Shown: positions 14,201 to 25,737 of the stretch, piece after piece
Position numbering within the stretch: the first letter of the stretch is position 1
Layout: the number at the start of each line of letters is the position of its first letter
Source of the DNA: Motacilla alba alba
Taxonomy: Eukaryota; Chordata; Aves; Passeriformes; Motacillidae
Assembly (NCBI RefSeq): GCF_015832195.1
Contig: NC_052045.1
Span: forward strand, 868,001 to 932,000
Direction of reading: 5' to 3'
Length of the DNA stretch: 64,000 nucleotides
Translations under genes and position numbers: made by a program
Notes under the pieces: model-generated
Seen by the model: only the letters and a program-made list of their open reading frames with translations
What the model was told of the DNA's origin: nothing
Databases searched by the model: none

Positions 14201-14435
14201 AGGGACAGCCCCACACTGCCCAGTGCACCCCAGGGGCGCTCCCCATCCTCTGCCCCTGCTCACGGATCCCCAGCGCCAGTGGGGAATTTACTCCCCACCT
14301 AAAGAGTGACTTTGGGCCACTTGCCTTGTTCAGCCATCCGAACAGGGCTCAGTGGGGAACCTTCCTGCAGAGCCCCAGGAAGGACCTGCCCCACAGAGCC
14401 CCAGGACCAAGCTGGGGGTACCCCACTGCTGGCCC

Positions 14436-14552
14436 AGGAGAGAGGGATGCAGGGCCCTGGAGAGAGGAGAGAGGGATGCAGGGCTCAGTAGAGAGGGATG
14501 CAGAGCCCAGGAGAGAGGAGAGAGGGATGCAGAGCCCTGGAGGAGCAGTGAG
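14436..14552. repeat. Short purine-rich tandem repeat (AGAGAGGGATGCAG)
   Basis: AGAGAGGGATGCAGRGCCC recurs four times, separated by GGAGAGAGG or TCAGT spacers, so the unit alternates between about 22 and 32 bp. It lies in ATP11C intron 1. Confidence 0.75.
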
Positions 14553-17399
14553 AGCCCATCACTGCAGCCTGTGACAGGGCACAGAGCCACACGGGGCCAG
14601 CCCAGGACAGCCCTGCACACCCAGCTAAGAGGCACCTTCTTCCCCGACACCAGGCACACAGTGCTGAGAAGCAGCAGCTCACAACGAGCCCAGCACTTGC
14701 CAAACACATGGGATTTACCAGCACACGGGCTGCAAAGAGGATCAGGCCCCCAGGTATTTAATTAAACTGGAATAACACAACTAAGGTCCTATTGTTACAC
14801 TCCAACAGAAGAATTTTGCTCCTAATTACAGACTGTTTGTTGTTTTCTTACTTATCCCAGGTATTGAACACAAACAGTACCAGAGCAAGGAGCTGCACTG
14901 ACTGCAGAGGCAGGAGACCCTGCAGAGAGCACCAGCCCAGGGGCTCAGCCAGCAGCAGGCACCCCGAGAGTGGGGAGAGCACCCCAGGGTGCTTCACCCA
15001 TCACCCCAGCCTTCCTGCACCGTGAGCAGGGTCTCAGCTCCCAGGGCTCGCTTCCAGACTGGCCTTAAACAGCAAATTGGGAGGAAAAGTGAAAGCAACG
15101 AGGGCATCAGTAAGCTCTCTTTCTGCATTCCTCACTTATCTCTCCCCCAGCCCTGGCAGAGCTGTGCTGCAGAGCTGTGGCCCCGGGGTACAGCAGCAGA
15201 ACACCAGAGCAGTAGGTGAGAAAAGCACAGTGTCTGTGCTGCAGACACAGGGAGCCAGCGGGAATTGGACAGGGCTCACCCCAGCCCCGGGAAGAGCCCA
15301 GCCCAGCAGAGTGACCCCAAAGCTCCCCTGGACACCCACACACTTCCCCACTCCACTCCCGCACCCTCCCACAACAGCCGTACAAGCAGCAGGAGACTAA
15401 AAATAAGACTCCGGTGCTAGAATCTGTTTCCAAAAAAGAATTAAAGTTATATTTCAAGTTGACAGTATCTCCTAAAAGTGGATTAACCATGGCAATTCAA
15501 TCCCACCTCCCCGCAGTGATCCCAGCCCCACTCTCCCTTTGACAGGGATTATTTTGGTGGTGCAAATCAAAGCTCAGAATCCAATTTGTTTCTGCAGAGC
15601 ATCAGTCTGTACCCCCAGGGAGCTGTGCAGACCCACATGCACCACTCTACCCTTCCTGCTCTCCTTACCATCCCATTTCATACCCTGTCCAGGAGAAGAG
15701 TTTATAGGAGGGAAAAACAGAGCCACAAACAGCCATGCTGATAGGGCAAGTCACCTCCATTGTGCCTAAGCTGTGAGCTACAACTGAAAACAGGATTTTT
15801 AATATCGGTTGGTATTTATGAGCCTCAGACAGAGACCACACAGTGGAGAGGTTCCAGTGGTTGTCCGAGTAGCCCTATGGGATCTTAAGTGTCAGAAAAA
15901 CCTGCAGCCCTTAATAACTGCAGCGAATTTCTGCAACGCCACGGCCACAGGATGAGCATCCCCTGAAGCCCAGCAGGGCCCAGCCAGGGCTGAGGGCCAG
16001 ACAGCATCTCGGGACAGCTCCACAGAGACGGCCACAGCATCCCCTCTCCTGCCGTGGAGCAGGAGCGAGAGGACCGACCCAAGCCTGAGGTGGCACCCTG
16101 CGGGGCTGGGGACAGGGCAGAGGTGCAGCAGCAGGGCAGAGGTGCTCTGTCAGCCAGCGCTGATATGGGGGGACCCACACCACGTGCAGCAGCCTGATAA
16201 ACTGCTCGCTGCTGCTGAAATGCTGCTCGCAAAGCCAGGAGGGGAAACAGCGTCTGAGCCTGGTGCCAGCGCTGCAGCTGACCTGGCACTCCGTGCTGGG
16301 CCCTGAGCAGAGCTGCTCCTCCAGAACGCCACCTCTGCCCTCTCCAACAGCTGCTGCCACAGCTCGGCCCTGACAGAGCCTTTGGAGATAGCTGGGCCGT
16401 GCTGGGGTGGTTTCCCTCCGCCTCAGAGGACATCACACCCCAGCAGCACCGAACATCCCCTCCTCAAGTGCGGGGACTCAGAGAGGTGACACGGAGACCG
16501 TGCGGGACCCCGGGCAGGGCAGGGGCTGCTCCCCAGCAGGAGGAGGGTGCTGGAGCCAGGAGCCAGGCAGGCACCTCCAGTCCCCGCTCACAGCAGGCTG
16601 CCACCTAAAAAAGCTTTGCACTGAAGCGGAGGAGATGCCTCAAACCACAAACGCCTCTCGACACGAGGGGGACAAAAACTCCCGCTGGGGTGGGTGGGGT
16701 AGGAAGCCCTCAGGGCAGAGCTGAACTCAAAAGGCACCAAGGCCAGAAAGCCAGGGCACCGAGTTTCCGTCTGATCCATCCGCCCCCGGGCTGCAAAGCC
16801 GTGGCTGTGGTTGGTGCGTTCTCCACAGGGCTAACCCCGAGCCTGCCTCACCGACACCGCCTACACACCAACCCAGAAACCAGACCTGCCCTGCCCAGCC
16901 CCGCAGAGCGACCTCCAGGCTGGAAAAAGGCGATTTCAGAACCCCCCGTGCTCCGAGCCCGCAGACCCGGGCACAAGCACCTCGCTGCAAAGCGAAAGGC
17001 GGCAGGGGAGCGAGTCTGCCGGCGGGCAGAGCCCGGCACGGAGCGGGGGCAGCCGGGCAGCGGCCCCGAGCCTGGCAGGGCGCTGGGGCAGTGCCCGCGG
17101 CACCCACGCCGCCCCAACTCCGGCAACTTTGCTAAGTACGCACTGCGCAATCCGTGACTCTGCTGAATAAACAGCAGCGCCCGAAACCACGCCGAAACAC
17201 CGCTTTTCGCGCATTTGCTGCGGAAAAGGAAAAAATGAGCGATTACGGAGCTCAGGCCAAGCAGTGAGGTCACGGTGAAAGCTCCGAGCAGCTTATGTGG
17301 CAGCGGGCAGGGATCGGGATGGAGCCCGCATCCCGCCCGGGCAGGGGAGCCACGCGGGCCGGGGCCGGGGCAGTCCCCTCCGACAGGTCTGGGGAGGAA

Positions 17400-17860
17400 A
17401 AAACAACCTTTGGGCTCCGGCAGCAAAGGCAACTTCTGGAGGGCTCGCGGGAGCCGCCGCGGCGGGGCCGGGCCCCGCGGGGAGGGGGATGCGGGAGCCC
17501 CGCGGGAGAGCAGCCCCGGCGCTCGGCACGAACCGCGCCAACTTCGCCCGCCCGCGCCCGGCCCCGCACTCACCAGGCGGCTGAGGCTGCGCCGGAGCAT
17601 CGCGGCGGCCCCGGCCCCGCCGCGCTCACCGCCGCATCGCCCGGCCCGGCCCGGCTCGGCTCGGCTCCTAGAGGGGCTGCGGGCCGCGCCGCCGGCCCCG
17701 CTCCGCTCCGCGCTCCATGCCGCCGGCCCGGCCCGGCCCGGCCCCGCTTTGTCCCGCCGCGCTGGAGGCGGCGCCGCCCCGGAGCAGCCTGGGAGCGCAG
17801 CGCGGCCCGCCCGCCGCCGCCGGGGGGAGCCACTGAGCACGGGCGGGGACACGCGGGACC
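17400..17860 (-). promoter_or_regulatory. ATP11C: ATP11C CpG-island promoter region
   Basis: Very GC- and CpG-rich DNA surrounds the ATP11C start codon at 17600. No TATA box is visible upstream of it on the minus strand. By position the transcription start should lie a little above 17600; the exact site cannot be read. Confidence 0.6.
17574..17600 (-). CDS. ATP11C: ATP11C coding exon 1 (start codon exon)
   Basis: On the minus strand the ATG at 17600-17598 opens nine codons, MLRRSLSRL, followed directly by a gtgagt donor. Joined in phase 0 to the exon at 139-258 it gives [17 protein letters not shown], matching the start of human ATP11C ([17 protein letters not shown] by recall). The ATG sits in a gcggccgccgcg context within a CpG island. 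An open frame of over 500 codons covers this region on the same strand, but only these nine codons belong to the gene; the rest is stop-poor GC-rich sequence. The exon is too short for ORF callers and was found by matching splice site and family N-terminus. Confidence 0.9.
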
Positions 17861-18262
17861 GGGACAGGGGGACAGGGACAGCGGGGACACGCGGGACCGG
17901 GACAGCGGGGACACGCGGGAGAGGGGACACGCGGGGACAGCCGGGCAGGACACGCGGGACAGGGGACAAGGACAGCGGGGACCGGGGACTCGCGGGGACA
18001 CGCGGGCAGGACACATGGGACAGGGAATACACGGGGACAGGGGTCAGCCGGGCCCATCCAGACCCGCGGGGACAGGGGAGTGGCGACATGGGGACAGCCG
18101 AGCCCAGCCGAAGCTGCGGGGACAGAGGACTCACGGGGACATGGGGACAGCCGGGCAGGACACGCGGGACAGGGAATACACGGGGACAGGGGACAGCCGG
18201 GCCCATCCAGACCCGCGGGGACAGGGGACAGCCGAGCCCGGCCGAACCCGCGGGGACAGGCT
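17845..18262. repeat. GC-rich minisatellite (GGGGACACGCGGGAC / GGGGACAGCCGGGC)
   Basis: Short units of 11-17 bp (GGGACACGCG, GGGACAGCGG, GGACAGCCGGGC) fill this stretch. A longer block, CAGGACACGCGGGACAGGGA-ATACACGGGGACAGGGG-CAGCCGGGCCCATCCAGACC, occurs near 18007-18065 and again near 18157-18215. The plus strand carries the G runs. It lies directly upstream of the ATP11C promoter. Confidence 0.85.
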
Positions 18263-18427
18263 CGCCCCACTGCCATCCCCTCCGCCGCCTCCGCACGTGC
18301 GGTGTCCCCTGTACCGTGCCCGTGGCGTGGAACGGGTCACAGCGGTGTAACAGACCCTGCAGACCATCGCCGGCCAACCCCTGTCCTGGCAGGGACACCT
18401 GCGAGCCCCAGCCCACCTGGCCTTGAG

Positions 18428-18768
18428 CATCCACACCTCTTCTGGACAACCTGCACCAGAACACTCTTGGGAGAAGAATTTCTTCCTAATATTTAATCAA
18501 AACCTGCCCCCTTTCAATTTAAAGAGGGCTACCCCTTGTGTGGCCTGCCCTAAGCATCATTCCCCGTGGCCCTACAGCTACATGCCCCATTAGAAGTCCC
18601 TGTCCAGCAATCCTGCATCCACTTTAGGCACTGGGAGAACTCCAAAGCCTCCTCAGAGCCTTCTCTTCCACCATCTAACACCCCCAGCTCTCAGCCTGTC
18701 ACCACAGCTGAGATGCTCCAGCCCTTAGAGCACCTTTGTGGCCTCCTCTGGACTTGCTCCAACGTGGC
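18428..18768 (-). mobile_element. CR1 LINE fragment (antisense)
   Basis: The plus strand reads like the reverse complement of a chicken-repeat-1 body: ACCCCTTGTGTGGCCTG, CTCAGCCTGTCACCACAGCT, GAGATGCTCCAGCCCTTAGA and TTGTGGCCTCCTCTGGACTT are standard antisense CR1 phrases. The element is 5'-truncated and its 3' terminus is not evident. It is diverged, hence old. Confidence 0.85.
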
Positions 18769-21700
18769 AGGGCAGGCAGGGAGGGCTCTCGGGAGCAGGG
18801 CTGGGACAGAGCCCCTCCATCCCTGCTGTGACACAGCCCAGGGCAGGGCTGGCTGTGCAGCCACGGTCACCACGCTCCAGCAGCCCACACAAACACGCCT
18901 TGGGGCGGCTTCCCCAGTCAGGACTGGCCACAGAAGCTGCTCAGAGTCTCTGGGTACTTTTCCCCAGCAGAACTCTTCCTGCCGTGTGTGGCTCAGCCTA
19001 TTCCCAGGGCAGCTTTGCAGCCTCCTGGCCCAGAGCTGCCCAGCACTCCCCGGTGCCTCCAGCCTCCCTGCAGCACCCAGGCTGAGCACGCAGCACACCC
19101 CCTGCCCCAGGCTGGGACAGCACAAGGGGGGAAGCAGCTCACCTGAAATGCTTCCTCCAGGAGCCTTCTCCCCCATCGAGCAGGCACAGAGCATGAGAAT
19201 ATTCATGTCAACCACCACAACTGAAAAAGACGAGATGTGACCTAACAAAACCTACATGTTTTTGTTATTGTTTTCAACATCGTTACTGCCTAGCAATAAA
19301 ACAGCCTTTTCTGGAGCAATAGCCTCTGCATCAGGCAGGGAGTTTTCCTGGGCTGTCCCCTGCTGACAGCTCCCAGCGCCTCCAGGAGTGGGCAGGTGCC
19401 TCGACCCCCGTGCCCAGGTGCCACTGCCGTTCCAGTAGCTTGCATTGCTCCCGTTTTAAAGTCAGCTTCTTCCTGGAAACTGAGCAAAGCTCACCCTGTG
19501 GCACCACAACCGCGCCTGGAGCGCAGCTGGCAGCTTCCAGAGGCCTGGAAAACACACAGGTTTTTCGCTTTGCATTTTTCAGGTGAAAATAGCATCATAT
19601 TGATTTTACTAAGGCTAAACCCAGTCACATTTGCTCTGCGTAAGCACCGGCAGTCTGGCAGTTTCACACAGTGTGATACATCTGAGCCTGCCCCAGCACC
19701 AAAATAGAAGTCAGGTTTGGGCAGGCAGGAGCTGTGGGGGTTTTAAACCCCGCTTCTGCCAAGGCAGCAAGCAGATGGATCCTGGAGGCTGCACATCCCT
19801 GCAGAGGCACAGGCAGCACTCATCTGCACGCCAAGGGCAGCCCTCCCTGAGCAGCTGGGCTCTTACTCACCTTTCCACACAAAGGCCTCGCCACAACAGA
19901 GGAAACCAGAAAACAATGCCAGGCATTTCAAAATCATGAATGGCAATTGTTAAACATCTTTATATAATGCCTAACCAGTTTGGCTGTAGAGTTCCCTCCT
20001 CCACAAAGAGCACTAAAGTTAGACCAACGCTACCCTGCAGCTTTTGCCTCACTTTTTGGGTACTTCCCTGATGTTTTTCTAGCCTGGCTGTGCTGGGTAG
20101 AAGAGGGAGCTGTTGTTCTCAGACACTTTTCCTGTTGCAGAGCTCTGTGGTAGGTGCTGAACGGAGCAGCCATGCCCAGGATTTGGGGTTTGACCCCTGC
20201 ATGCTTCCAAAGGCCAAGGCAATCTGGCTTACCTGGCCCACAGAAAAACAGCTCTATTATCCCCTCAATATATTGCTACAGGTGCAGCTGCTCCTCACCT
20301 TTCCCCTGAATTGATCAGGAGAGTTGGCCTCACCAGCAGAAGAATCCAAGCAGCTGCACTTGTCCTTCCAACGCCTGTGCCATACAAGTTGCAGCCCCTA
20401 CCCAGTTCAGTTTGAAATGACAAGGTCTTAACTTTTTAAGTTTGCTGGGATTAGGAGCAAAATGCAAGACTTGGACTGTGATACAGAATTAAACATTAGA
20501 TAATTAGCTTAATGCACTGCCAGCAGGAACAGAGACCCTTTTCCAGGAGCTCCTGGGTGAAATAAGTCCAAGCACAGCTGGGAAGAGCCACAGGTGAGTG
20601 CCCGGTCTCCCACACTCAGCCAGAGCAGAGCCGCAGCATCCTGCTGTGGACCAGACAGTTCAGATCCATACATCTCCTCCCTCAGCCCCGGAGAGCCAAG
20701 GGCAGCCTTTCACTGCAGGAACCCGGCAGCTGTCACCCTGCTGCGGGGCAGCCAAACCCCATCTCGGCAAAACCAGCCTGCAGAGAGGCAGCACGCAGCC
20801 CTGACTGGGCTTTCTCACGGCTGGGGCCGCCCGCACGGCTCCCCCGCCGATCCGGGGGCAGCTCTATCGGCGCCCAGGTCTTGGGATGGGAAATCTGCTG
20901 GGATGCGCCTCTGAAAGCGGGCGGGGCCGCGCCCAGGGATGGGACCACCGGGGCAGCTCCCGCTCCGAGGGAGAATTCCGCCCCGCGCAGCCCGGCTGGA
21001 GTCCATCGCCGCTTCAATTAGCGCAAAAAATGAGCCCGAAAATGCGCATCAGCCGGGCGCTCGGCAGACTGCGAGCAGGGCACGAGAAGGGAGAGCCCCC
21101 CAGCTGGGTAAATCCATTAATCCATTCCATCCTCCCACAGAAGCGTTGTCCTGTCCCTGCTTTGGCTGCTGTGCCCGTGGGGGTTTCGGGGTCCAGTCCC
21201 TGGCCGGGGTCCCCTCCGGCCTCGGGACACGCTCTAACCCTCCCAGCATTGTGGGGTTTTTGTTTGTTTTTTTTTCCCTTTAAATGTTGATTTTCGCAGT
21301 GTTCTTTGCTTCTTCTGCCATCGTGCGGCCAGCTGGGGACAAAGCGCTGTCTGTAAAACAAGCGCTCTGCTCTCCGCCTCTTCCAACATCGCACGGATTT
21401 TTACAACATCCGGCGTCGTGTGAAGCCAGTGGAGACGCATACCTGCTCACCGAGCCCTTCCCACCGCCGGACGGGTACTACAGGTTCGTCTTTAGAGCCG
21501 CTGCAGCGTGAAGTAGGTCTCGTTAATCCAAGCATGTGGGGTGGCAGCTGATTTATGGCAGGGGCAGGAGCTGCCCATTGACTCGCTGCTCCTCACACCG
21601 GGCAAGAGCATCCGGGAGAAGGCAAAATCCGAACTCAACAAAGTTTCCCTTTTTTCTTTTTCAAAGGAGGAAAGCCCAGCAAATATATTTGGTACACGAT

Positions 21701-24700
21701 GTGACAAATTTATATACCTCAGACTCCAGCGTGTTTCCTGGTGCCCCAAGACACGCATTTCTACTAAATAAATTTGATTATATCCTCCTTCCTTCTGCCA
21801 GCAACAACGTCTCCAACAAGGCTCGTTTAACCTAGAAAGTTTTCATAGTTTCTCGTTTTCCAGTCCTTTGTCCTCTCCCTCCTTACAAGGTGTTAATTGC
21901 CTCCTTCTTGACCATGGAAAGAAGCTGAGGGAGTCGTGTCAATGAATTCAGCCTTGTTTTCTCAGGACACATGACAGCAAACGCTCCAGATCCCATTTTT
22001 AGTGTAACACAACAGAGGGGCTACAACAGGTAACAAAACATCCAAAAGAAGCTCCATGCTTGGCTGCTCATTATTCAACTGATTGAGAGCTGCCTGTTGT
22101 CACACATATTGCAATATTTTGAACAGTCTCTGAAAACCCCCTGGACTCTGGTGTGCTGATCTTAAAACTGAGCCACTTCCCAACTTCACTCACTTTCTCA
22201 GCTGGGAAACCTCCACAAGAGCCTGCTGGCACCCAGCCCACCCAAGTTAGTCAGAGGCTGGAACCTGCAAGCAGGAGAAAGTGTACATAGCAACCGGCTC
22301 CTCAAGCACAAAAAACCACCCAGCCCGGGCTTTTATCAACCCTAACACCCATTCCAAGGTTTAAAATCCACTTACCTTCTTTACACATGTTTATTTAAGT
22401 CTGTACATACTCCAAGCAGCTTTCAGACAACGCTGAAACATGGGTTCAGAGCCCACACCTCAGCATGAAACACGGGTCAGAGCCCACACCTCAGCAGTGC
22501 CTCCCGCAGCACAGCAAAGCCAAGGAGCAGGGGCTGCTCACCTTTCCCCCACAGCCTCTGCTCTGGTGGGCTGAGAGATTCATTTTAATTAACTTTTATA
22601 CCTCTTTCACAAGGCAGGGAGGGGAGAGCTGCATGTGAAAGGCCCTCACCAGCCCAGGCTCTGTACCCAGGCATCCTTTCTCTGGCTGTTTAAATGCCCC
22701 AGGACAGGTGATGGGATTTACAGATTTACAGCGATTCAGAGCCACCTGCAGCCCCCCCACAGGATGTGATCCATTCCATTTGCCTTTCCAAATACCCATT
22801 AACCTGGATCACTTGCAATTCATTCCCTTTACTGCCCTAAATCGCTGTTCAAATTCCAGTGTCTGAGATGCTCTCAAAAACCACTGCTGGCTCCTTCTTC
22901 TGTAAATTTGGGCGAGTGAAGAACAAAGAGCTGCCGTGTTTTTCACACATCACAAGTCTCTGTCTCTTATTTCAGTTATTTTCCTTTGTCGGGCCGGGTT
23001 GCTGGTGGGTTTGCCACCCCACGCTCCCCGATGTGTGGAGCAGGCTCGCCTTGCCCGTGCTGCCCCTCGGAGCATGGGGCATCCTCACTGCAGCCTCCAG
23101 GGAGGCTGATTCCCAAAGCGTGTCTCCATCAGAAACGATTATGAAATCCACGGTGGTTCCCACTCCCCTGGGAACTCTAATGGACATGGGAAACCCACAG
23201 AGTTTAGCTTTTATTGAGAGAACACAGCAGGCATGGGGAGCAGCAGAGGTGCCTGTGCTCTCAACAAGAGCTTGTGTGGGCTCCCTGCTGCCCTGCCCGT
23301 GAGTGTGGGGCAAACCAAGGGCTCTCAGAGGAGGTTTCAGAGTCAACATCACCCCGCCATCCTCTTCTCTTCTGGGGGGGCTATAACATGAAGTGCAGCT
23401 GCTGGCTAAGCCCAGCCAGCGTGCCGAAAGAGGAATTTACTGACAGTGGAGAAAGCACAGCAGGGCCTCGGGTGGAACTAGAGGGGCTGACAGCCTCAGC
23501 ACACGGACCCATCTGCCAGGCTCTCCTGCAGGCCCTGTGCTGCCTGGAAGGACTGCTGCTGTCCTGTCCACAGGAGACTCGGCAGTGTTTTGAACCGCAG
23601 CGCTCTTCACAGAAGAGCAGAGTTCTCACTGCTCAACTTGCAGCACACAGTTTAAATCCTGACAGTGATAGCAGCCACCAGGAAACAATGCAATTGTGCA
23701 GAGCAACCTTGGCTTGAGGGGGTGGGAGGTGTATTCCCACAGGCGCTTGCTGGAACATCTCTCCATCTCCTCCTGGCAGCACACAAACAGCCAGCAACTC
23801 TGGCAGAGCTCAGGCAGGCACAGACTCCCGCCCTCCATCTCTGGCTCTCTCCATCCTTCAGGCTCAGAAGGACCCAGGCTGGAGGGAGCTGCTGGTGACC
23901 TTGCTGGCAGACGTGGGTCTCTGAGTGAGCAACCACAGCGCTGCAGAAGTGCAGAACTCACACCCCACGTCACAACAATGCAGCCACAGCCCAGGCTGAG
24001 GCACCACCACAGTGCTGGTGGGACCAGGCACAGCATCTTACCTGCCCTGGCGCTCCTGAGTCAGCTTCTCTGGAAGCTGGAAGAGAAGGATGTGCGAGAT
24101 AACATCCAAATGCTGAAATGCAAAGCAGGGCTGTGCCACCCAGCTGGCTGTTGATGCTGTGCACGAGGGATAGAAAATGTGTCTCTCCAGAGCAGCTGCT
24201 GAGGCACTGCTTCCTGCTTCCAGCATTTCCAGCAAACCCGAAATTCATGGGAGGGTACCTCTCAGCACCACCTCATTTTAGTCCCCACTTTGCCCTGTAC
24301 CCACAGCACCCACATGCCAGGGAGCTCCACCAGACTGAGACGGGGGCTGATACACAAAGTGCTGTATTTGCAGGGCAGCATTCACTTCTGCTGCTGTTAT
24401 TTACGGTTGATTTACAAATAATCCCTTCAGTCACCAACAGCTGAACACGGCAGAGTCAGACAGAGCTTTATGGCAGGCTGGCAAGGCAGAGTGGCCAGTT
24501 TCTCTTCTTTTCCCCTTCCAGCCCTGCCAAGGGAAGGGTGATTTGCCTTGCCCTGGCCCGCAGAGGCAGCGCTGTTAATGAGTAACAGGAAGCAGAGGTG
24601 ACTAACGCTCGCCTCAGCTTCTGCTGCTTGCTGCAGGTGTCCCAGAAAACACCCAACCCCTGACTTCAGGTGAAGTGTCTCCAGGGCTGGGGGCAGCTCT

Positions 24701-25737
24701 GCCAGCCAGCAGACACGGCAGACACGGTGTGTCACGGGCTGCCCTGGCACGGGTGTGCTGCTGCCCTGGCACGGGTGTGCTGCTGCCCACCCTGTCTCAC
24801 GGCAGGGACCACCTGGGGCAGCAGGGGCCAGGCTGTCCCTCCGGGAGGGGTGGCAGGATCAGGAGGAACGCTCCTGGGGATGGAGCCTCCGCCACCAGCT
24901 GCCTTTGAACTGAAATGTTCGCTGACGGGCTGCAGGGTGCACACACACGGGCATCGCCTTCCTGCAGTGGGTGAAGTGGGTCCTGACAGCCCTGCCAGAT
25001 GTGGAGCTCCTCCGCAGAGCACCTGGGGCTGCCCTCCCTCCTCCACCAGCAGGGAACGAGACCAGGCAGTCCGAGAAGGAGTAGGCAGTGCCAGGCAGTG
25101 CCAGAACGAGCTCCAGGCAGCAGGCAGGGAGTGACTGCCGGGCCAGCTCAGCCCTGACCTGCTAAGACAGCTTTCCCCGGGCACAGCTCAGTTCAAGAGA
25201 CGAGCTTTCCCCCTGGCGTTTGCTCGGATCTTCCTTTCCTCCAGACTAACCCGGGTTTAGATGGAGTTTTCCACGGAGTGCTAACAGGGGGCGGCAAGCG
25301 GCCGCTGTTCCCTCTTCACACGGCTTTGCAGCCCGGCTGCCACAGAGGCATCCCACAAAGGAACCTTCGGCTCGCCCCTGTGGATCCCTGCTTTTCAAGC
25401 CACGCAGGGGACAAAGATGCTGTTTGTGGCCCGGGCCCCATTTCCCAGCTCTGCCACCCTGGCCAAGCACCCGGCAGCTCTGCAGGGCGTGGGGCTCGCT
25501 GCCACTGCAGCCTGGCTCCTCCGGGACCACAGCCCCGTGCTCCGTGCCCCCTGCTCAGGGGGCGATGGCCGATGGCTGCTTCCTCTGCTCCTGCCTCATC
25601 TTCAGAGCCAGCATGGCCCGGCGGTACAAATCTGGGAACAAAGGAGCACTCAGGCACTGACCTGGGACCAGCTCCACGGCCCAGCTGGCACCCTGTGCTG
25701 AGCGAGGGCTGCAGGGACATCCCAGCCTCCAGCACGG
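18769..25737. other. Intergenic region between ATP11C and ARL13A
   Basis: About 7 kb without a recognisable gene. Small features: a 33-bp near-duplication (TCAGAGCCCACACCTCAGCA at about 22450 and 22480), a 22-bp duplication CCCTGGCACGGGTGTGCTGC at about 24740-24783, and a lower-GC stretch at 21.6-22.4 kb. Open frames of up to about 240 codons near 25.3-26.0 kb have no family resemblance; part of that stretch may be the 3' untranslated region of ARL13A. Confidence 0.6.

Larger units (their letters stand above)
259..17573 (-). other. ATP11C: ATP11C intron 1 (17.3 kb)
   Basis: This is the interval between the two ATP11C coding exons, gtgagt at the right end and ctgcag at the left. I recognise no other gene in it. 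It holds a 57-65-bp minisatellite (3.1-3.7 kb), an AGAGCTGCACACACAGC satellite (8.9-9.4 kb), a small AT-rich repeat (11.15-11.24 kb) and a purine-rich repeat (14.4-14.55 kb), all listed separately. Lower-GC stretches at about 5.6-6.3 kb and 9.9-10.6 kb differ from the GC-rich background and could hold conserved non-coding elements, but that cannot be told from one sequence. The open frames here lack splice-consistent or family-like coding signal. Confidence 0.8.

Noticed and set aside
16848..18464. Minus-strand 538-codon frame around the ATP11C start
   Set aside because: Only nine internal codons match ATP11C and they end at a perfect donor. The rest is CpG-island and minisatellite translation without family similarity.
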